From: Muribaculaceae bacterium
Lineage (GTDB): Bacteria; Bacteroidota; Bacteroidia; Bacteroidales; Muribaculaceae
Reading direction: 5' to 3'
Length of the DNA: 64,000 bases
NCBI GenBank assembly: GCA_022510425.1
Contig: JAFLTO010000003.1
Coordinates: forward strand, 1-64,000
Both the position numbers and the translations under genes were made by a program. Each line of letters opens with the position of its first letter. The stretch's first letter is position 1. Below are positions 26,896-37,200 of the stretch, piece by piece. The notes under the pieces are model-generated. The model had not been told where the DNA came from and did no database searches. It worked only from the letters and a program-made list of their open reading frames with translations.

Positions 26896-26970
26896 TCTGA
26901 TTTTATGGTGTGTTAATTAATTCTTATAAAATGTTCATTACAACGATATTTTTTCGCCGCAAATAACACG

Positions 26971-26978
26971 CAAAGTTA
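26971..26978 (-). promoter_or_regulatory. -7 promoter box upstream of the PpiD-like gene
   Basis: The minus strand reads TAACTTTG, matching TAnnTTTG, 75 bases upstream of the ATG at 26895. It probably starts the long transcript through rlmN, pdxA and the inositol-lipid genes. Confidence 0.55.
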
Positions 26979-27046
26979 ATATATTCTTAGGAATTGAACA
27001 AAAAAAGTTGGAAAGCAGAAATTAAAATCAGCTCAAATTATTATTA

Positions 27047-28369
27047 TTATGATAGAGAGAATGCTTTTTTAATATCATCGACTCGATCAAGTTTTTCCCA
27101 AGTGAAAAGTTCCACTTCTTTCACTATTTCTGTGTCATCATATTTGGAAGTGAAGGTTTTGGTCACTTTTTCAGGTTGTCTGCCCATATGTCCATAAGCA
27201 GCGGTTTCTTTATAAATGGGATTTCTGAGTCCTAAATTCTTTTCAATAGCTCCCGGTCTAAGATCAAATAATTCCTTAACCTTTTCTGCTATTTCGGAAT
27301 CGGTGAATGGCACTTTTGATGTGCCGAAAGTGTTCACATAAATGTTAATGGGTTCAGCAACTCCTATGGCATAACTGACTTGGACAATGGCTTCACCTGC
27401 CACTCCGGCACCAACAAGATTTTTTGCTATATGTCGACAAGCATAAGCAGCCGATCGATCAACCTTAGAGGGGTCTTTGCCTGAAAAAGCACCGCCTCCA
27501 TGTGCACCTCTTCCCCCGTATGTATCCACTATAATCTTCCTACCGGTCAGACCTGTATCAGCATGGGGACCGCCCAATACAAATTTCCCTGTTGGGTTGA
27601 CATGGAGAATAAGGTTGTCGTCAAATAAAGACTTTACATTTTCAGGAAGTTTTTCAATCACTCTGGGCAGCAGCACGGTCTTCACACCTTCTCTTATAAT
27701 TTCAAGCATGTGTTTGTCGGCCGCTTCTTGAGCTTTTTCAGTATCATCAATTGGTGTTACGAAATCATCGTGCTGAGTTGAGATTACTATTGTGTGTATT
27801 CTTTTTGGTTTTCTATTTTCATCATATTCTACTGTAACCTGACTTTTAGCATCCGGACGAAGATAGGTTTTTTGTTTTCCTTTTCTATAGTAAACCATTT
27901 CTTTCCCTTCTTTACGTATTTCTGCCAACTCACGAAGAAGAGCATGAGACAAGTCAAGAGTCAAGGGCATATAATTTTCTGTTTCATCCACAGCATACCC
28001 GAACATCATTCCTTGGTCACCGGCACCCTGTTGGGAAATATCTCCTTTATCCACACCTCTTTCTATATCAGCACTTTGCTCATGGAGTGCCGAAAGGATA
28101 CCAAGGGAATCTCCATCAAACCGGTATTCTCCTCGGTCGTAGCCTATACTCTTTATAAGATCACGCACAACTGAATGAATATCAACATAGGCTTCCGAAG
28201 AAACCTCTCCAGCCACCACTACTTGTCCGGTGGTGCAAAGGGTCTCTATAGCCACATGACTTTCCGGATCGCGAGCAAGAAACTCATCAAGCAAAGTATC
28301 GCTGATTTGGTCAGCTACTTTATCAGGATGTCCTTCTGAAACAGATTCTGATGTGAAAAGATAGCTCAT
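27047..28369 (-). CDS. metK: S-adenosylmethionine synthetase
   Basis: A 440-residue enzyme making AdoMet from methionine and ATP. Signatures: [20 protein letters not shown] at the N terminus, [12 protein letters not shown], and the P-loop-like [18 protein letters not shown]. It is longer than the roughly 385-residue proteobacterial enzymes; the extra length includes a stretch around [20 protein letters not shown], as usual in Bacteroidetes. I see no SAM riboswitch in the 60-90 bases upstream and no clear TAnnTTTG box. Confidence 0.97.
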   Translation of the reverse strand: MSYLFTSESVSEGHPDKVADQISDTLLDEFLARDPESHVAIETLCTTGQVVVAGEVSSEAYVDIHSVVRDLIKSIGYDRGEYRFDGDSLGILSALHEQSADIERGVDKGDISQQGAGDQGMMFGYAVDETENYMPLTLDLSHALLRELAEIRKEGKEMVYYRKGKQKTYLRPDAKSQVTVEYDENRKPKRIHTIVISTQHDDFVTPIDDTEKAQEAADKHMLEIIREGVKTVLLPRVIEKLPENVKSLFDDNLILHVNPTGKFVLGGPHADTGLTGRKIIVDTYGGRGAHGGGAFSGKDPSKVDRSAAYACRHIAKNLVGAGVAGEAIVQVSYAIGVAEPINIYVNTFGTSKVPFTDSEIAEKVKELFDLRPGAIEKNLGLRNPIYKETAAYGHMGRQPEKVTKTFTSKYDDTEIVKEVELFTWEKLDRVDDIKKAFSLS

Positions 28370-28464
28370 GTTATGAAGTTGCTTTTTTATTTATGGTTTT
28401 GTTACAAGATATTAATGTGCTTGATAATAATAAATAGTTTAAAAGAATAAAAAGGATAAAATAA

Positions 28465-28500
28465 AAAGGCATTGGATTTGCTTGCAATCACAATGCCTTT
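28465..28500 (-). terminator. Terminator downstream of tRNA-Pro
   Basis: AAAGGCATTG (28465-28474) and CAATGCCTTT (28491-28500) form a perfect 10-bp stem. On the minus strand it is followed by TTATTTTATC, a U-rich tail. It would end the tRNA transcript before metK. A second small dyad (CTGCC-GGCAG) lies at 28511-28525. Confidence 0.75.
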
Positions 28501-28592
28501 AAATGCGTTTCTGCCTTTTGGGCAGTCTATGTAGCAGTTTTAGCATTTTTTTAAGTGGTTGCAAGCAGCCAAATTTATCCACCTTAAATAAG

Positions 28593-28666
28593 TCGGGGTG
28601 AGAAGACTCGAACTTCCGACCTCTACGTCCCGAACGTAGCGCGCTAACCAACTGTGCTACACCCCG
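28593..28666 (-). tRNA. tRNA-Pro (anticodon CGG)
   Basis: Read on the minus strand, a complete cloverleaf: acceptor CGGGGTG pairing with CACCCCG at all seven positions, a D arm, the anticodon stem CTACG/CGTAG around loop TTCGGGA (anticodon CGG), variable AGGTC, and T arm GGAAG-TTCGAGT-CTTCT. The discriminator is A and the first pair is C1-G72, both typical of proline tRNA. The D stem has one A-C mismatch. The CCA end is not encoded. Confidence 0.95.
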
Positions 28667-28694
28667 AGTGCTTCAGCTTTCGCTTTTGCGACTG

Positions 28695-28702
28695 CAAAGT
28701 TA
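28695..28702 (-). promoter_or_regulatory. -7 promoter box of tRNA-Pro
   Basis: The minus strand reads TAACTTTG (TAnnTTTG), 28 bases upstream of the mature tRNA 5' end. Confidence 0.5.
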
Positions 28703-28802
28703 CATAAATTTTACAAATTATAAAAAAATAACTGTCATAATAAATGAAAAACAAATTTTATTCCTAATTCTTTTTATTTACCACTCTTGATTATTTTATC
28801 CT

Positions 28803-28810
28803 TAAATTTG
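28803..28810 (+). promoter_or_regulatory. -7 promoter box of the TupA-like gene
   Basis: TAAATTTG, a perfect -7 box, lies 19 bases before the ATG at 28830. Confidence 0.6.
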
Positions 28811-28829
28811 CAAGGTTAAATAATTTTAT

Positions 28830-29732
28830 ATGGATATTGCAAGGAAAGGATTAAGGAAGATTGTAAAAAAAATAGCATCATATAAGCTTTTGCCTCCAAA
28901 ATTAACAGTATTTATCCTTTATAGTATTGAAACACTTCGCTTCCCTAAGTTACGTAACCCCAAGGATCTGAATGAAAAATTAATATGGTTGGCTTTTAAC
29001 ACTGATACAACCAGATGGTCTCGGTTAACTGATAAATATGAAGTAAGAAATTTTATATCAGAGAAAGGTTTTGCTAATATTCTTACCCCTTTGATTGGAG
29101 TTTTTGAAAATGCCGATGAAATTGATTTTGATAATCTCCCAGAATGTTTTGTGATTAAATCCACTAATGGAACTGCACAGACAATTGTGGTGGACGACAA
29201 ATCTATTATAGATAAAGAAAAAATTAAAAAAGAAATAAAAAGTTGGCAAACTCAAAATCTAGGTTATTCTTCGGGTGAGATACATTATTTAAGAATACCT
29301 CAAAGAATAATCATTGAGCAAAAATTAGGTGGGAAAACAACCGAACTTCCTATCGATTATAAATTCATGTGTATTAATGGGAAGGTGCACTCTTGTTTAG
29401 TTTGTAGCGAAAGAGACAAAAAGGTTTTTACCAGTCGAAGAAATCTGATGGAAGTGAATAACTGGAAAGAAATAGCTGATTCAGTAAATAAAAATTATAG
29501 GGGAGACCCTTCGACTCTTAAACAACCTCATAACCTGAAAGAAATGGTTAAAATAGCAGAAGTTCTGTCACAAGAATTTCCTTTTGTAAGAGTGGATTTA
29601 TATGAAGTTGAAGGTAAGATTTATTTTGGAGAAATGACTTTTACTCCCTCAGGTTTTCATATTACATCCATTAATAGAAAGACTCTTAAGGAAATGGGGA
29701 ATCTTTTAATTCTCCCGGGTTCTAAATCTTAA
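28830..29732 (+). CDS. TupA-like ATP-grasp protein of surface polysaccharide synthesis
   Basis: A 300-residue protein of the TupA-like ATP-grasp family, found in capsule, O-antigen and teichuronopeptide loci. It starts with a basic amphipathic segment (ARKGLRKIVKKIASYKLLP) and has the family's LNEKLIWLAFNTDTTRWSRLTDKYEVR region. The ATP-grasp core follows: the ATP-binding Lys in CFVIKSTNG, the acidic IIIEQKLGG segment, and the metal-binding end FPFVRVDLYEVEGKIYFGEMTFTPSGF. It probably adds an amino acid or similar group to a glycan. Its 3' end overlaps the convergent glycosyltransferase gene by 11 bp. It has its own promoter, a lone plus-strand gene facing the tamB-glycosyltransferase operon. 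Confidence 0.88.
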   Translation: MDIARKGLRKIVKKIASYKLLPPKLTVFILYSIETLRFPKLRNPKDLNEKLIWLAFNTDTTRWSRLTDKYEVRNFISEKGFANILTPLIGVFENADEIDFDNLPECFVIKSTNGTAQTIVVDDKSIIDKEKIKKEIKSWQTQNLGYSSGEIHYLRIPQRIIIEQKLGGKTTELPIDYKFMCINGKVHSCLVCSERDKKVFTSRRNLMEVNNWKEIADSVNKNYRGDPSTLKQPHNLKEMVKIAEVLSQEFPFVRVDLYEVEGKIYFGEMTFTPSGFHITSINRKTLKEMGNLLILPGSKS

Positions 29733-30513
29733 CTTTGAAGGATTTAATAGATCCAATTGCCAAATCTCTAATTCCACTCAGTAGTTTATACTGACCATTT
29801 TTATACATTCTATAGGCTTTTATCGGTATTCTAAGCCAGAAAGTTTTAGGGAAACTTAAAGTGATAATAGCTCCCATCCCATATATAGCTCTTGGGTCAG
29901 TTATTGCGCGCCTACCTGTTGCTTCATGAGGATGACTGGCTATCACGTCAGGGAAAAATCTGCATTTATATCCTTTTTTTCTAAAAGTGAGATGAAATAA
30001 CTCATCTTCACTGGTTTCAAATTTTCCGGAATTCGGACCAAACGCCGTATTGAATTGAATTGCAGGAAAGAGATTCCTTTTAAAAGCCATCTGATATGTT
30101 CCCACATTATAACCTTTAGGTAAATAAAATCCCAAATCTGTTATTCCTTCCGGATATTTTTTTCGATTCCGTTCATACATCATGAACGTAGCCATATCTG
30201 TATCAGGATATTCATCAAATCTCTGCATTATTTTTTGCAATGCTTCCGGCATTAATATGATATCATCATCTGATAGATATATTAGGTCTGCCTTAGATTG
30301 GGCTATTGCATTGTTCCGGTTATTTGATACTCCTTTGTTATTTAGTCTATAAATGCTTATGTCATCGCGTTGCAAATTTTCAGGTATTGGACCATCCTGA
30401 TGATTTTGCCAGCTCACTATATACTTGACATTTTCGGTTTTAGGTAAAAACATTTTAGAAACTCTCTCAATTCCCTCAGGCCCATATGTCGCGATTACCA
30501 CATCAAGTGTCAT
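29722..30513 (-). CDS. Family 2 glycosyltransferase
   Basis: A 263-residue GT-A fold enzyme. It begins with the nucleotide-binding strand LDVVIATYGPEGIERV, has NKGVSNNRNNAIAQSKADLIYLSDDD with the metal-binding D-D-D at about residues 82-84, and an acceptor-side E-D-E motif in FETSEDELFHL. The C-terminal part is amphipathic and basic and may touch the membrane. It is the last gene of an operon that runs from tamB through tamL, a small membrane protein and another glycosyltransferase, with a 4-bp overlap to the latter. The sugar donor is unknown. Confidence 0.88.
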   Translation of the reverse strand: MTLDVVIATYGPEGIERVSKMFLPKTENVKYIVSWQNHQDGPIPENLQRDDISIYRLNNKGVSNNRNNAIAQSKADLIYLSDDDIILMPEALQKIMQRFDEYPDTDMATFMMYERNRKKYPEGITDLGFYLPKGYNVGTYQMAFKRNLFPAIQFNTAFGPNSGKFETSEDELFHLTFRKKGYKCRFFPDVIASHPHEATGRRAITDPRAIYGMGAIITLSFPKTFWLRIPIKAYRMYKNGQYKLLSGIRDLAIGSIKSFKVKI

Positions 30514-31646
30514 TGGATCAAATTTTTATTCCATTGTTCTAAAAATCTTTTAGCCACTAATTCAGAATCATTATGCTTTATGACGAAATCACGAGATTTT
30601 ATAGAATTATTCTTAATAAAATCTCTATCTAAAACCACATTTTCTAATTCACGAGTCATCTTTTCAAGATTATAGCTTGCGTTGATTATTGGATGGTTAT
30701 CTTTTTCCCCTATGAAATCATAATATTCCGGTTCTCCGCCGGAAACAACAGTTTTTCCCATAGCCATTGATAAAAGGGCTGTTGTGGCAGGGGTATAGCT
30801 ATAGACCTGATCCAAAATGACGTCACTTTTCTTTATTTCTTCAATAAATATTTCATATGGTAGATTTTCAGCCACAAATAACTCAACATCATTGGGATAT
30901 TTTTCTATTATATTACGGGCCGCTTTTTCCAAAATGTCTGATCCTTTCACTTTTACTCTCCTCCTATCTTTCCCAAGCATCAATCTAACTTTGGATTTCA
31001 AAGGACTTCCTACAAATTGAATTTCCTTAGTATTTATAGGGATACCTCCATAGGTAATTTTGGATTTATCATATAAATATTCAAGACCTTTATGATATTC
31101 ATAAAGTACTGATATAGCTCCGTCAAGATTTTCAAACACATAATCCTGATATTCCATTAATTCTGGTTTGAACCAGTTTTTCCATCTTTGGGGATTCTCC
31201 AAATTCCAAGGTGAGGGTTTACCTTCTATAAAATATTCACTGAATTTAAGAGGAGAGTTTGAATCGGAACACATCCTTAAATAGTTGATATCATGGCTCA
31301 TGGCTGTATAAAACAGGCTGCCATTTTCGGCTTTTAACCGTTTGAAAAGTGGTGCTAATCTTTCAGGCCGCAAAGACAAAAAAACGGGATCATTTATCGC
31401 CACAATATCATATCCTTTTAGATATTTATGCCAAGTAGTCAACAATTTCAAATAAAATAAAAGGCCGCCTAACTTCCCCTCTTTCCTTTTAATATTGATA
31501 TCTACTTTTTTTGAACTTAAATAATTCACAGGTGCCATAATAGTAACATTATGACCCAAATTTCTCAGGCCCTCCCCAAGATTAGCATGGCAATTACTGT
31601 AATCGCCCAAAAGTAGGATTTTTTTTGAAGACTGAGCTTTGTTCAT
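30510..31646 (-). CDS. GT-B glycosyltransferase
   Basis: A 378-residue protein with the two-domain GT-B layout: the N-terminal KKILLLGDYSNCHANLGEGLRNLGHNVTIM, and a C-terminal Rossmann half with the donor-binding region around KSDVILDQVYSYTPATTALLSMAMGKTVVSGGEPEYYDF, where the usual E-x7-E is only partly kept. It is likely a retaining enzyme related to families GT4/GT1. It overlaps the small membrane protein gene upstream by 4 bp and the GT2 gene downstream by 4 bp. Its position behind tamB and tamL suggests a role in envelope glycans. Confidence 0.82.
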   Translation of the reverse strand: MNKAQSSKKILLLGDYSNCHANLGEGLRNLGHNVTIMAPVNYLSSKKVDINIKRKEGKLGGLLFYLKLLTTWHKYLKGYDIVAINDPVFLSLRPERLAPLFKRLKAENGSLFYTAMSHDINYLRMCSDSNSPLKFSEYFIEGKPSPWNLENPQRWKNWFKPELMEYQDYVFENLDGAISVLYEYHKGLEYLYDKSKITYGGIPINTKEIQFVGSPLKSKVRLMLGKDRRRVKVKGSDILEKAARNIIEKYPNDVELFVAENLPYEIFIEEIKKSDVILDQVYSYTPATTALLSMAMGKTVVSGGEPEYYDFIGEKDNHPIINASYNLEKMTRELENVVLDRDFIKNNSIKSRDFVIKHNDSELVAKRFLEQWNKNLIQ

Positions 31647-31945
31647 TGAGATACAGGTTCTTCAATAGGATTTCTTTTTCGATAAGTCTTCGAATTTTTT
31701 TGGTTTGACTTTTTATTATTAATGGTTTTATTTTTCTTTTTTTTAGAAGACGTAGAAGAAGAATCTTTAATTTTAGTGGTATCCACCATTTCAGGATGTT
31801 CCACAACTATAGGAATTTCTTCAACTTTTTCAGTTGGTCTCCCACACAATGCCAAAACCACCCCGGAACCCACGATCAATAAAGCCACTAATGCAATCAC
31901 CAGCAACCCTCTTCTTTCAGAAGCAGTATAACTATTGTGGGACAT
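31643..31945 (-). CDS. Small membrane protein with lysine-rich tail
   Basis: A 100-residue protein of unknown function. One transmembrane helix lies at about 13-33 (LLVIALVALLIVGSGVVLALC), preceded by a short polar N terminus, then an acidic/Val-rich stretch and a long Lys/Ser/Asn-rich basic tail from about 58 (SSSTSSKKKKNK...). If the tail faces the periplasm it could contact anionic polymers, if the cytoplasm, nucleic acid or membrane. Placed 11 bp after tamL and overlapping the glycosyltransferase by 4 bp, so clearly part of the tam operon. Confidence 0.75.
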   Translation of the reverse strand: MSHNSYTASERRGLLVIALVALLIVGSGVVLALCGRPTEKVEEIPIVVEHPEMVDTTKIKDSSSTSSKKKKNKTINNKKSNQKNSKTYRKRNPIEEPVSQ

Positions 31946-31956
31946 TTATTAGATAA

Positions 31957-34269
31957 TTAGAAAGGATAACCAATGGCAAGATGGAAACACCAGGCCTTTG
32001 TGAATTTTATGTTGAAATAATGATTTATGCCTGTATCATATGGGGCATGAAGACCATAACCCAAATCTCCGCGAAGCACCATTACCCCGATATCAATACG
32101 CAATCCAACACCGGTTCCCAATGCCAAGTCTCTAAGGAACGTTTTGCCGGTAAGCAAACCACCAGGCCGCATCGGGTCGTTCTTAAGAAGCCATACGTTT
32201 CCCGTATCTAAGAAAACTGCACCATGAAGAATGCTGACAATGGGGAACCTATATTCAACATTAGCCTCCAATTTGAATGTTCCCGTTTGATCAAAATATC
32301 CGTCCCTTTCTTGGTTTGGCGGTCTATAAGAACCGGGCCCCAATGACCTGATTGTAAACGCTCGGATTGAATTCGCACCTCCGATATAGAATTGTTCCGA
32401 ATATGGCACTTGAGATGAATTCCCATAAGGGTGCTCAGCTCCTATCAAAACCCTCGAAACTATCCATTGGTCTGACTTTGGAAACAATCGCCTGTTGTAA
32501 ACCAATTGCACCTGTCCCTTGATAAATTGTGAGAATGGCGTTCCGAACAAAGTCTTTGTTCCGTGAACTCCAAACAATGAATAAATTCCGTCGAAAACGT
32601 TTCCGGCCTCTGTCAATATGGATTGGAAATTTATTCCGTTGATTCTTTCCCTCTCGAAGAATTTGTCGTAGGTATAAGTCCAGCTAATCTGGGGAATGAA
32701 CTGACTTTGGAACCCCAATGCAATTGACGGATTCTGGGTCATGATAGAGTCAAACTCATGGGTATGTGAAAGAAGCTTGGTGTAAGTGAGCTTGAAAAGA
32801 GTGAGCTGATTTAAAGAATTTCTTGTTGCCCTCCATTCATAAGTGATGCCGGCATTAAATTCGGCAATATTGAAGAACTGTGGTCGGTTTAACGTATTAG
32901 CTCCAAGGCTTATAGTAGTCCAGTTCAAATCCCTTCTTGTCCTCCTAACAAATTTAGGTGCCAGTAATCTTGGGAAAGCCAATGATGCGTTGAGACCTAA
33001 TTCATAACTGTTAAAATTCTTGTTACGTTCTCCTCCTGTCTGCCACTCATAGTCTGCCGTCAATTGTACACTAAGCTTTTCCCCTCCACCAAAGATATTG
33101 TTGTGTGCTAAACCTAATGTCACACCCGGGCCTAAATAGCTATTAGATTTCGAAGTGAGGTTTGCCTGAATAGTTGCCTCAATTGGACTTTGAAAACGAG
33201 CTGTGGTATATACATCCACCAAAGGATTTTCCGGATTGGTGTCGGATGGCAACACATTGATTTGAATCCCCCCGAAAATGCCCAGTCTTGACAATCGGGT
33301 CTGTGTTAGGTTCATATCCCTGACAGTAAAAAGTTTACCCTTACGAAAAGTGATACAGCTTGGAATAAGATGTTTACGAAGTCGGGCCGGTTCATATACT
33401 ATTAGTTCACCTCGTTCAGTTTGCATAGTGTCCGGCGTCCCCATAGTTTCATCGCTGTTTCGTAGGATGATAGTTTCAATCTTTCCCGTTCGATACTGTA
33501 GTTTCGCCATATTGGGGATATTCTTCACCAGATTTAATTTGATAGCTATTTCTCCCGGGGTTATCAATGAGTCAGCAAGAAATTCTATATAATCAGGTTT
33601 GAAATAATAATATCCATGGTTACGCATAGAATTTACTATTCTTACTCTTTCCGCTTCAAGTGAATCCACACAGAATATTTCCCCTTTTTTCAGATATGGG
33701 CTTTTTCTGGCCACTGAATCAATGAATCTGTTGATCTTATTGGTTTCTGCAAGATACATAACAGAGTCAATCCTGTATGGTTTCGTCACATGTAGTGTAT
33801 AACCAATGGCCGCTTTCTTGTCATTCCTTTTATCCGGTTCTATATTATAAACCACTTGTGAACCGAAATACCCGTTGTCGTCAAGCAATTGCTGCATAAG
33901 TTTGGCCCTGATCTGAGGCTTCACCTCACTCACTAATACAGGATCCTTCACCCATTTCCGGTATAGCCATCCTTTAAGTCCTTTTGCTGAGTCATTCCAG
34001 TTGTTATAAACCCAAAGACCCAAAGGTATCTTTATAAATGGAGCCAGTATATAGTCGTTAGCATCTGTCTCGCCCGTTTTTCTCAACTCACCGTCAAGAG
34101 TTGAGGGTAGTTTCACACCTTCAGGTGCTACTACTTCAAACTTACCCATGCCAGTGTATCGGGTCTCATCCGGTGTAAGCCTTTTAGTCGTAGAGCAAGA
34201 AGCTATCCATAAAAGAAGGAGAACAAGCAGCAAGCTTGCTAAAGAATTTATTCGGAACCTATTTTTCAT
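31957..34269 (-). CDS. tamL: TamL, lipidated BamA/TamA-family outer-membrane protein
   Basis: A 770-residue Omp85-family protein. Unlike TamA it is a lipoprotein: signal peptide with lipobox WIASC, lipidated C25. POTRA-like domains cover about 60-370 (for example NGYFGSQVVYNIEPDKRNDKKAAIGYTL and NHGYYYFKPDYIEF), and a 16-strand barrel follows from about 390, with the conserved barrel motif region YIGGANSIRAFTIRSLGPG close to the Omp85 loop-6 V-R-G-F/Y signature (here S-I-R-A-F). It would work with TamB in outer-membrane protein or lipid transport. The start overlaps the end of tamB by 11 bp. Confidence 0.92.
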   Translation of the reverse strand: MKNRFRINSLASLLLVLLLLWIASCSTTKRLTPDETRYTGMGKFEVVAPEGVKLPSTLDGELRKTGETDANDYILAPFIKIPLGLWVYNNWNDSAKGLKGWLYRKWVKDPVLVSEVKPQIRAKLMQQLLDDNGYFGSQVVYNIEPDKRNDKKAAIGYTLHVTKPYRIDSVMYLAETNKINRFIDSVARKSPYLKKGEIFCVDSLEAERVRIVNSMRNHGYYYFKPDYIEFLADSLITPGEIAIKLNLVKNIPNMAKLQYRTGKIETIILRNSDETMGTPDTMQTERGELIVYEPARLRKHLIPSCITFRKGKLFTVRDMNLTQTRLSRLGIFGGIQINVLPSDTNPENPLVDVYTTARFQSPIEATIQANLTSKSNSYLGPGVTLGLAHNNIFGGGEKLSVQLTADYEWQTGGERNKNFNSYELGLNASLAFPRLLAPKFVRRTRRDLNWTTISLGANTLNRPQFFNIAEFNAGITYEWRATRNSLNQLTLFKLTYTKLLSHTHEFDSIMTQNPSIALGFQSQFIPQISWTYTYDKFFERERINGINFQSILTEAGNVFDGIYSLFGVHGTKTLFGTPFSQFIKGQVQLVYNRRLFPKSDQWIVSRVLIGAEHPYGNSSQVPYSEQFYIGGANSIRAFTIRSLGPGSYRPPNQERDGYFDQTGTFKLEANVEYRFPIVSILHGAVFLDTGNVWLLKNDPMRPGGLLTGKTFLRDLALGTGVGLRIDIGVMVLRGDLGYGLHAPYDTGINHYFNIKFTKAWCFHLAIGYPF

Positions 34270-37200
34270 TGTTTTCCACCTTGTTGGTTACGACTATGGA
34301 ATCAGGTTTATTTACCATTGCAGAATCTGGTTTCAGTGGCAAACTGTCTTTTCTTTCTCCTACGACAGAGTGAACCGTATCATTTGGATGTTCACGATGT
34401 AAGCCCATGCCCATTCCCGGTCCTTGTAGCTGTCTCTGGTTCAGTTGCATGTTCTTCGGTGTACCCCATTTGAAAAGTGATTTCAGATTCGATAATCTTC
34501 TTCTTAATAGGAAACCACCTCCCATTTCCGTTATCTCTCCTTCCAATATACTTTCATATCCTGTATGTCTGAAAAGTCTGGCATACATTGTCACGTTCTG
34601 GGTCTGTTTCAACAGATATTCAAACGAGATGTCGCTTATCAGATTCTCCGAAAAGTTCTCATCGGCTTGTGCGTCAGTTGTATAATTCCCACCTACAGAT
34701 ATCTTGAACCTGTTATTGAACAATGATTTCGATACTTGATAACTATAGCTTGTGGAAGAGCCTGTTTCTCCGTTATAAGAATTACCATATTGGTCAACTC
34801 CCAGACTGATATCCACTCCTCTCACATTGTTTGCAAGCCAGCCATTGATGGTGGATGTCAATATATTGTACATAGTTCCCTGAAGTAAATCGCTACTTGC
34901 GGTCCTGACTCCGGCCCCTGTATACTGTCCTGTCAAAAGCATGTTTAGTGCTGCCATGCTGCGAGCATTTGGAGTCATGGATTGAAGTTCGTTTTCTATC
35001 GACATATCATCATCCGTGCTCAAATCAAACTCCAGTTTAGGATTCTGCAGTGTCTGGGTGATATCCACTCCCACTTTGAAGTTTACGATTCTCGAATTTC
35101 CGTTTTCTATCACGCTTGCCCTCACATCATCAGTAGCTTTTATGTCGAACGAAGGATTCATCAGATCCCCCTGGAACTGAACATAGCTTTCCGGATTGAA
35201 AACAAATTTCTTTTCACCTACAATAGGCATACTGTAACTTGCGAATCCATTGCCTACATATACTTGACCGTTTAGACGCATATCTCCTAAATAGTTCTGA
35301 AAATATGTTAGTTGCCCGCTCGGTTGTATCTCCACTCTTGCTGTACCGGTTGTGGTGGAACCGGGGTAAATCACATTGACTTGCATACCGTTCTCAAGAG
35401 TAAGTCCTGCGAGTATCCTCATGGAGAATGTTGGTTGCACCACAGTGTCTTCTTTCATTACCAATACCGTGTCATTAAAGTTGACAAATCTTACAATTCC
35501 TTCTGTATTATGTGATGTCAATTGTGCCGTGGTTTGTGGTATAGAATATGTAACTTTGGTATTTTTCAGAAGAGTCACTCCGGCGTTTAGATTGAAATGC
35601 TCCATTGGGCCCCTGGCATTGGCATGAATGTCCATAAACAACTTGCCATACAAGTCACATTTCGCCTTTTGATCATTGTTGATAAGCTGGAAATTGTTGG
35701 CATTCAACTTCAAATCAAACACCGCCGACCTTAAGTCGCTCATATCTACTGTGCCGTCTATCTCTATTGGATTTTGGTTTTGTCCCCAGATATCGAACTT
35801 GTTGAAGTCTATAACATTATCGGTCACCAAAATCGAATCCTGGTTGAATTTCACTGAACTTCCCATCATAGGCACAAATACAGCAACGGAGTCACATGCC
35901 AGATATCCATTAAGTTTCGGAAGTTTTAAAGAACCGCTTAAATCGAACTCACCGTTGAGATAACCCGATAGTTGCACAACATCTTTACCCAAAAATGGAT
36001 TAGCTATGTTCAACGGGAATTGAGTAAGGTCTAGTTCCATTGTTTTTACTTGTGGTATCTTCAATGAATCAGGCACTAACAGAGCCTTTGCTGCTATGGC
36101 GTTTTTACCGTTTATCTTCAGACCCAGCCTTGCTCCCGTTGAACCGTCATCATTCATTCCGGCACGAAGCGAAAGGTCGAAATCCCCCACTTTAAGTCGG
36201 TCGTAAGTGAAATTGTTCACACCAACGGTCCCTGTACCGTATAACCAGCCTTCCGTGTATCCTACGTGCAGGTCTGCGTTCAACGCAGCTGTAATCGGTG
36301 GTGCAAATACAGATAATTGAAGGAAGTCTTGTAATTGCACATTGTCTAATGCCAAATGAAGCTCATCGTCTCCCTTTTCATTCTTTTCTGTTTTCAAAAG
36401 GATACTACTCTTTGCACTCTCTGCCAACAGATTAGCATCTATTTTGAAAGTCTTCATATTTACTTCTATGCTATTGTCGGAATTGAAAGTCCATGGTATA
36501 TAACCGATCATGGCTTTTAATGGGGTGAAATGCACAGTTATTAATGAATCCTGGAAAGCTGCCGTCAATCCGAGCCTATAACCCGTCTCGCCCTTCTGGT
36601 TCATCTGGCGGAGACCCATCATAAGGCGGTTTTCACCTACATATCCGTTTATGTTCACATTAGCAAAATCCCCGATTGGATTGTTTTTCTTGTTTCCCAT
36701 ATGTGCGCGGTAGTCAAGAAGTTGGCCTCTTTGTTTCAATGAGAAAGTCAATGTATCAGCTCTCATTGAGGAATTGGCGAACTCCCATGCTCCGAATTTT
36801 GCACTGATTATTGAATCGTTTGTGATATTACCCTGGATTTTATTCACACTCAAACCTGCTCCGGCCAATATATCGGCAATCGCTCCATTACCTGAGGCTT
36901 CTAAGTTAAGTCGGAATTTAGGCAACATATGTTGTAGCATTTCTACATTCAGATCTCTCGCTGCAATCTGTCTGCTCGCAGTGTCTCCTAAAGCGGTGAA
37001 TGATGAAATCATTTCCTTCAGACCTGTGTCGGCCTCAAAATTTATGCAGGTCCCTTTTGCGTCTACATCTGCATAAACCTTGTCTACTGTACTCTTAAAG
37101 ATAATGTCTATGTCATTTGGAATAGCAAAGTAGTTTGGTCCCGAGATGTAGGAGAAGTCTTTGAGGCACAAGTCTGCGTCATAAAGCCATTTCTCCGGAC

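Noticed and set aside
28370..28460. SAM riboswitch upstream of metK
   Set aside because: The leader is very AT-rich and I cannot fold the SAM or SAM-II core in it.
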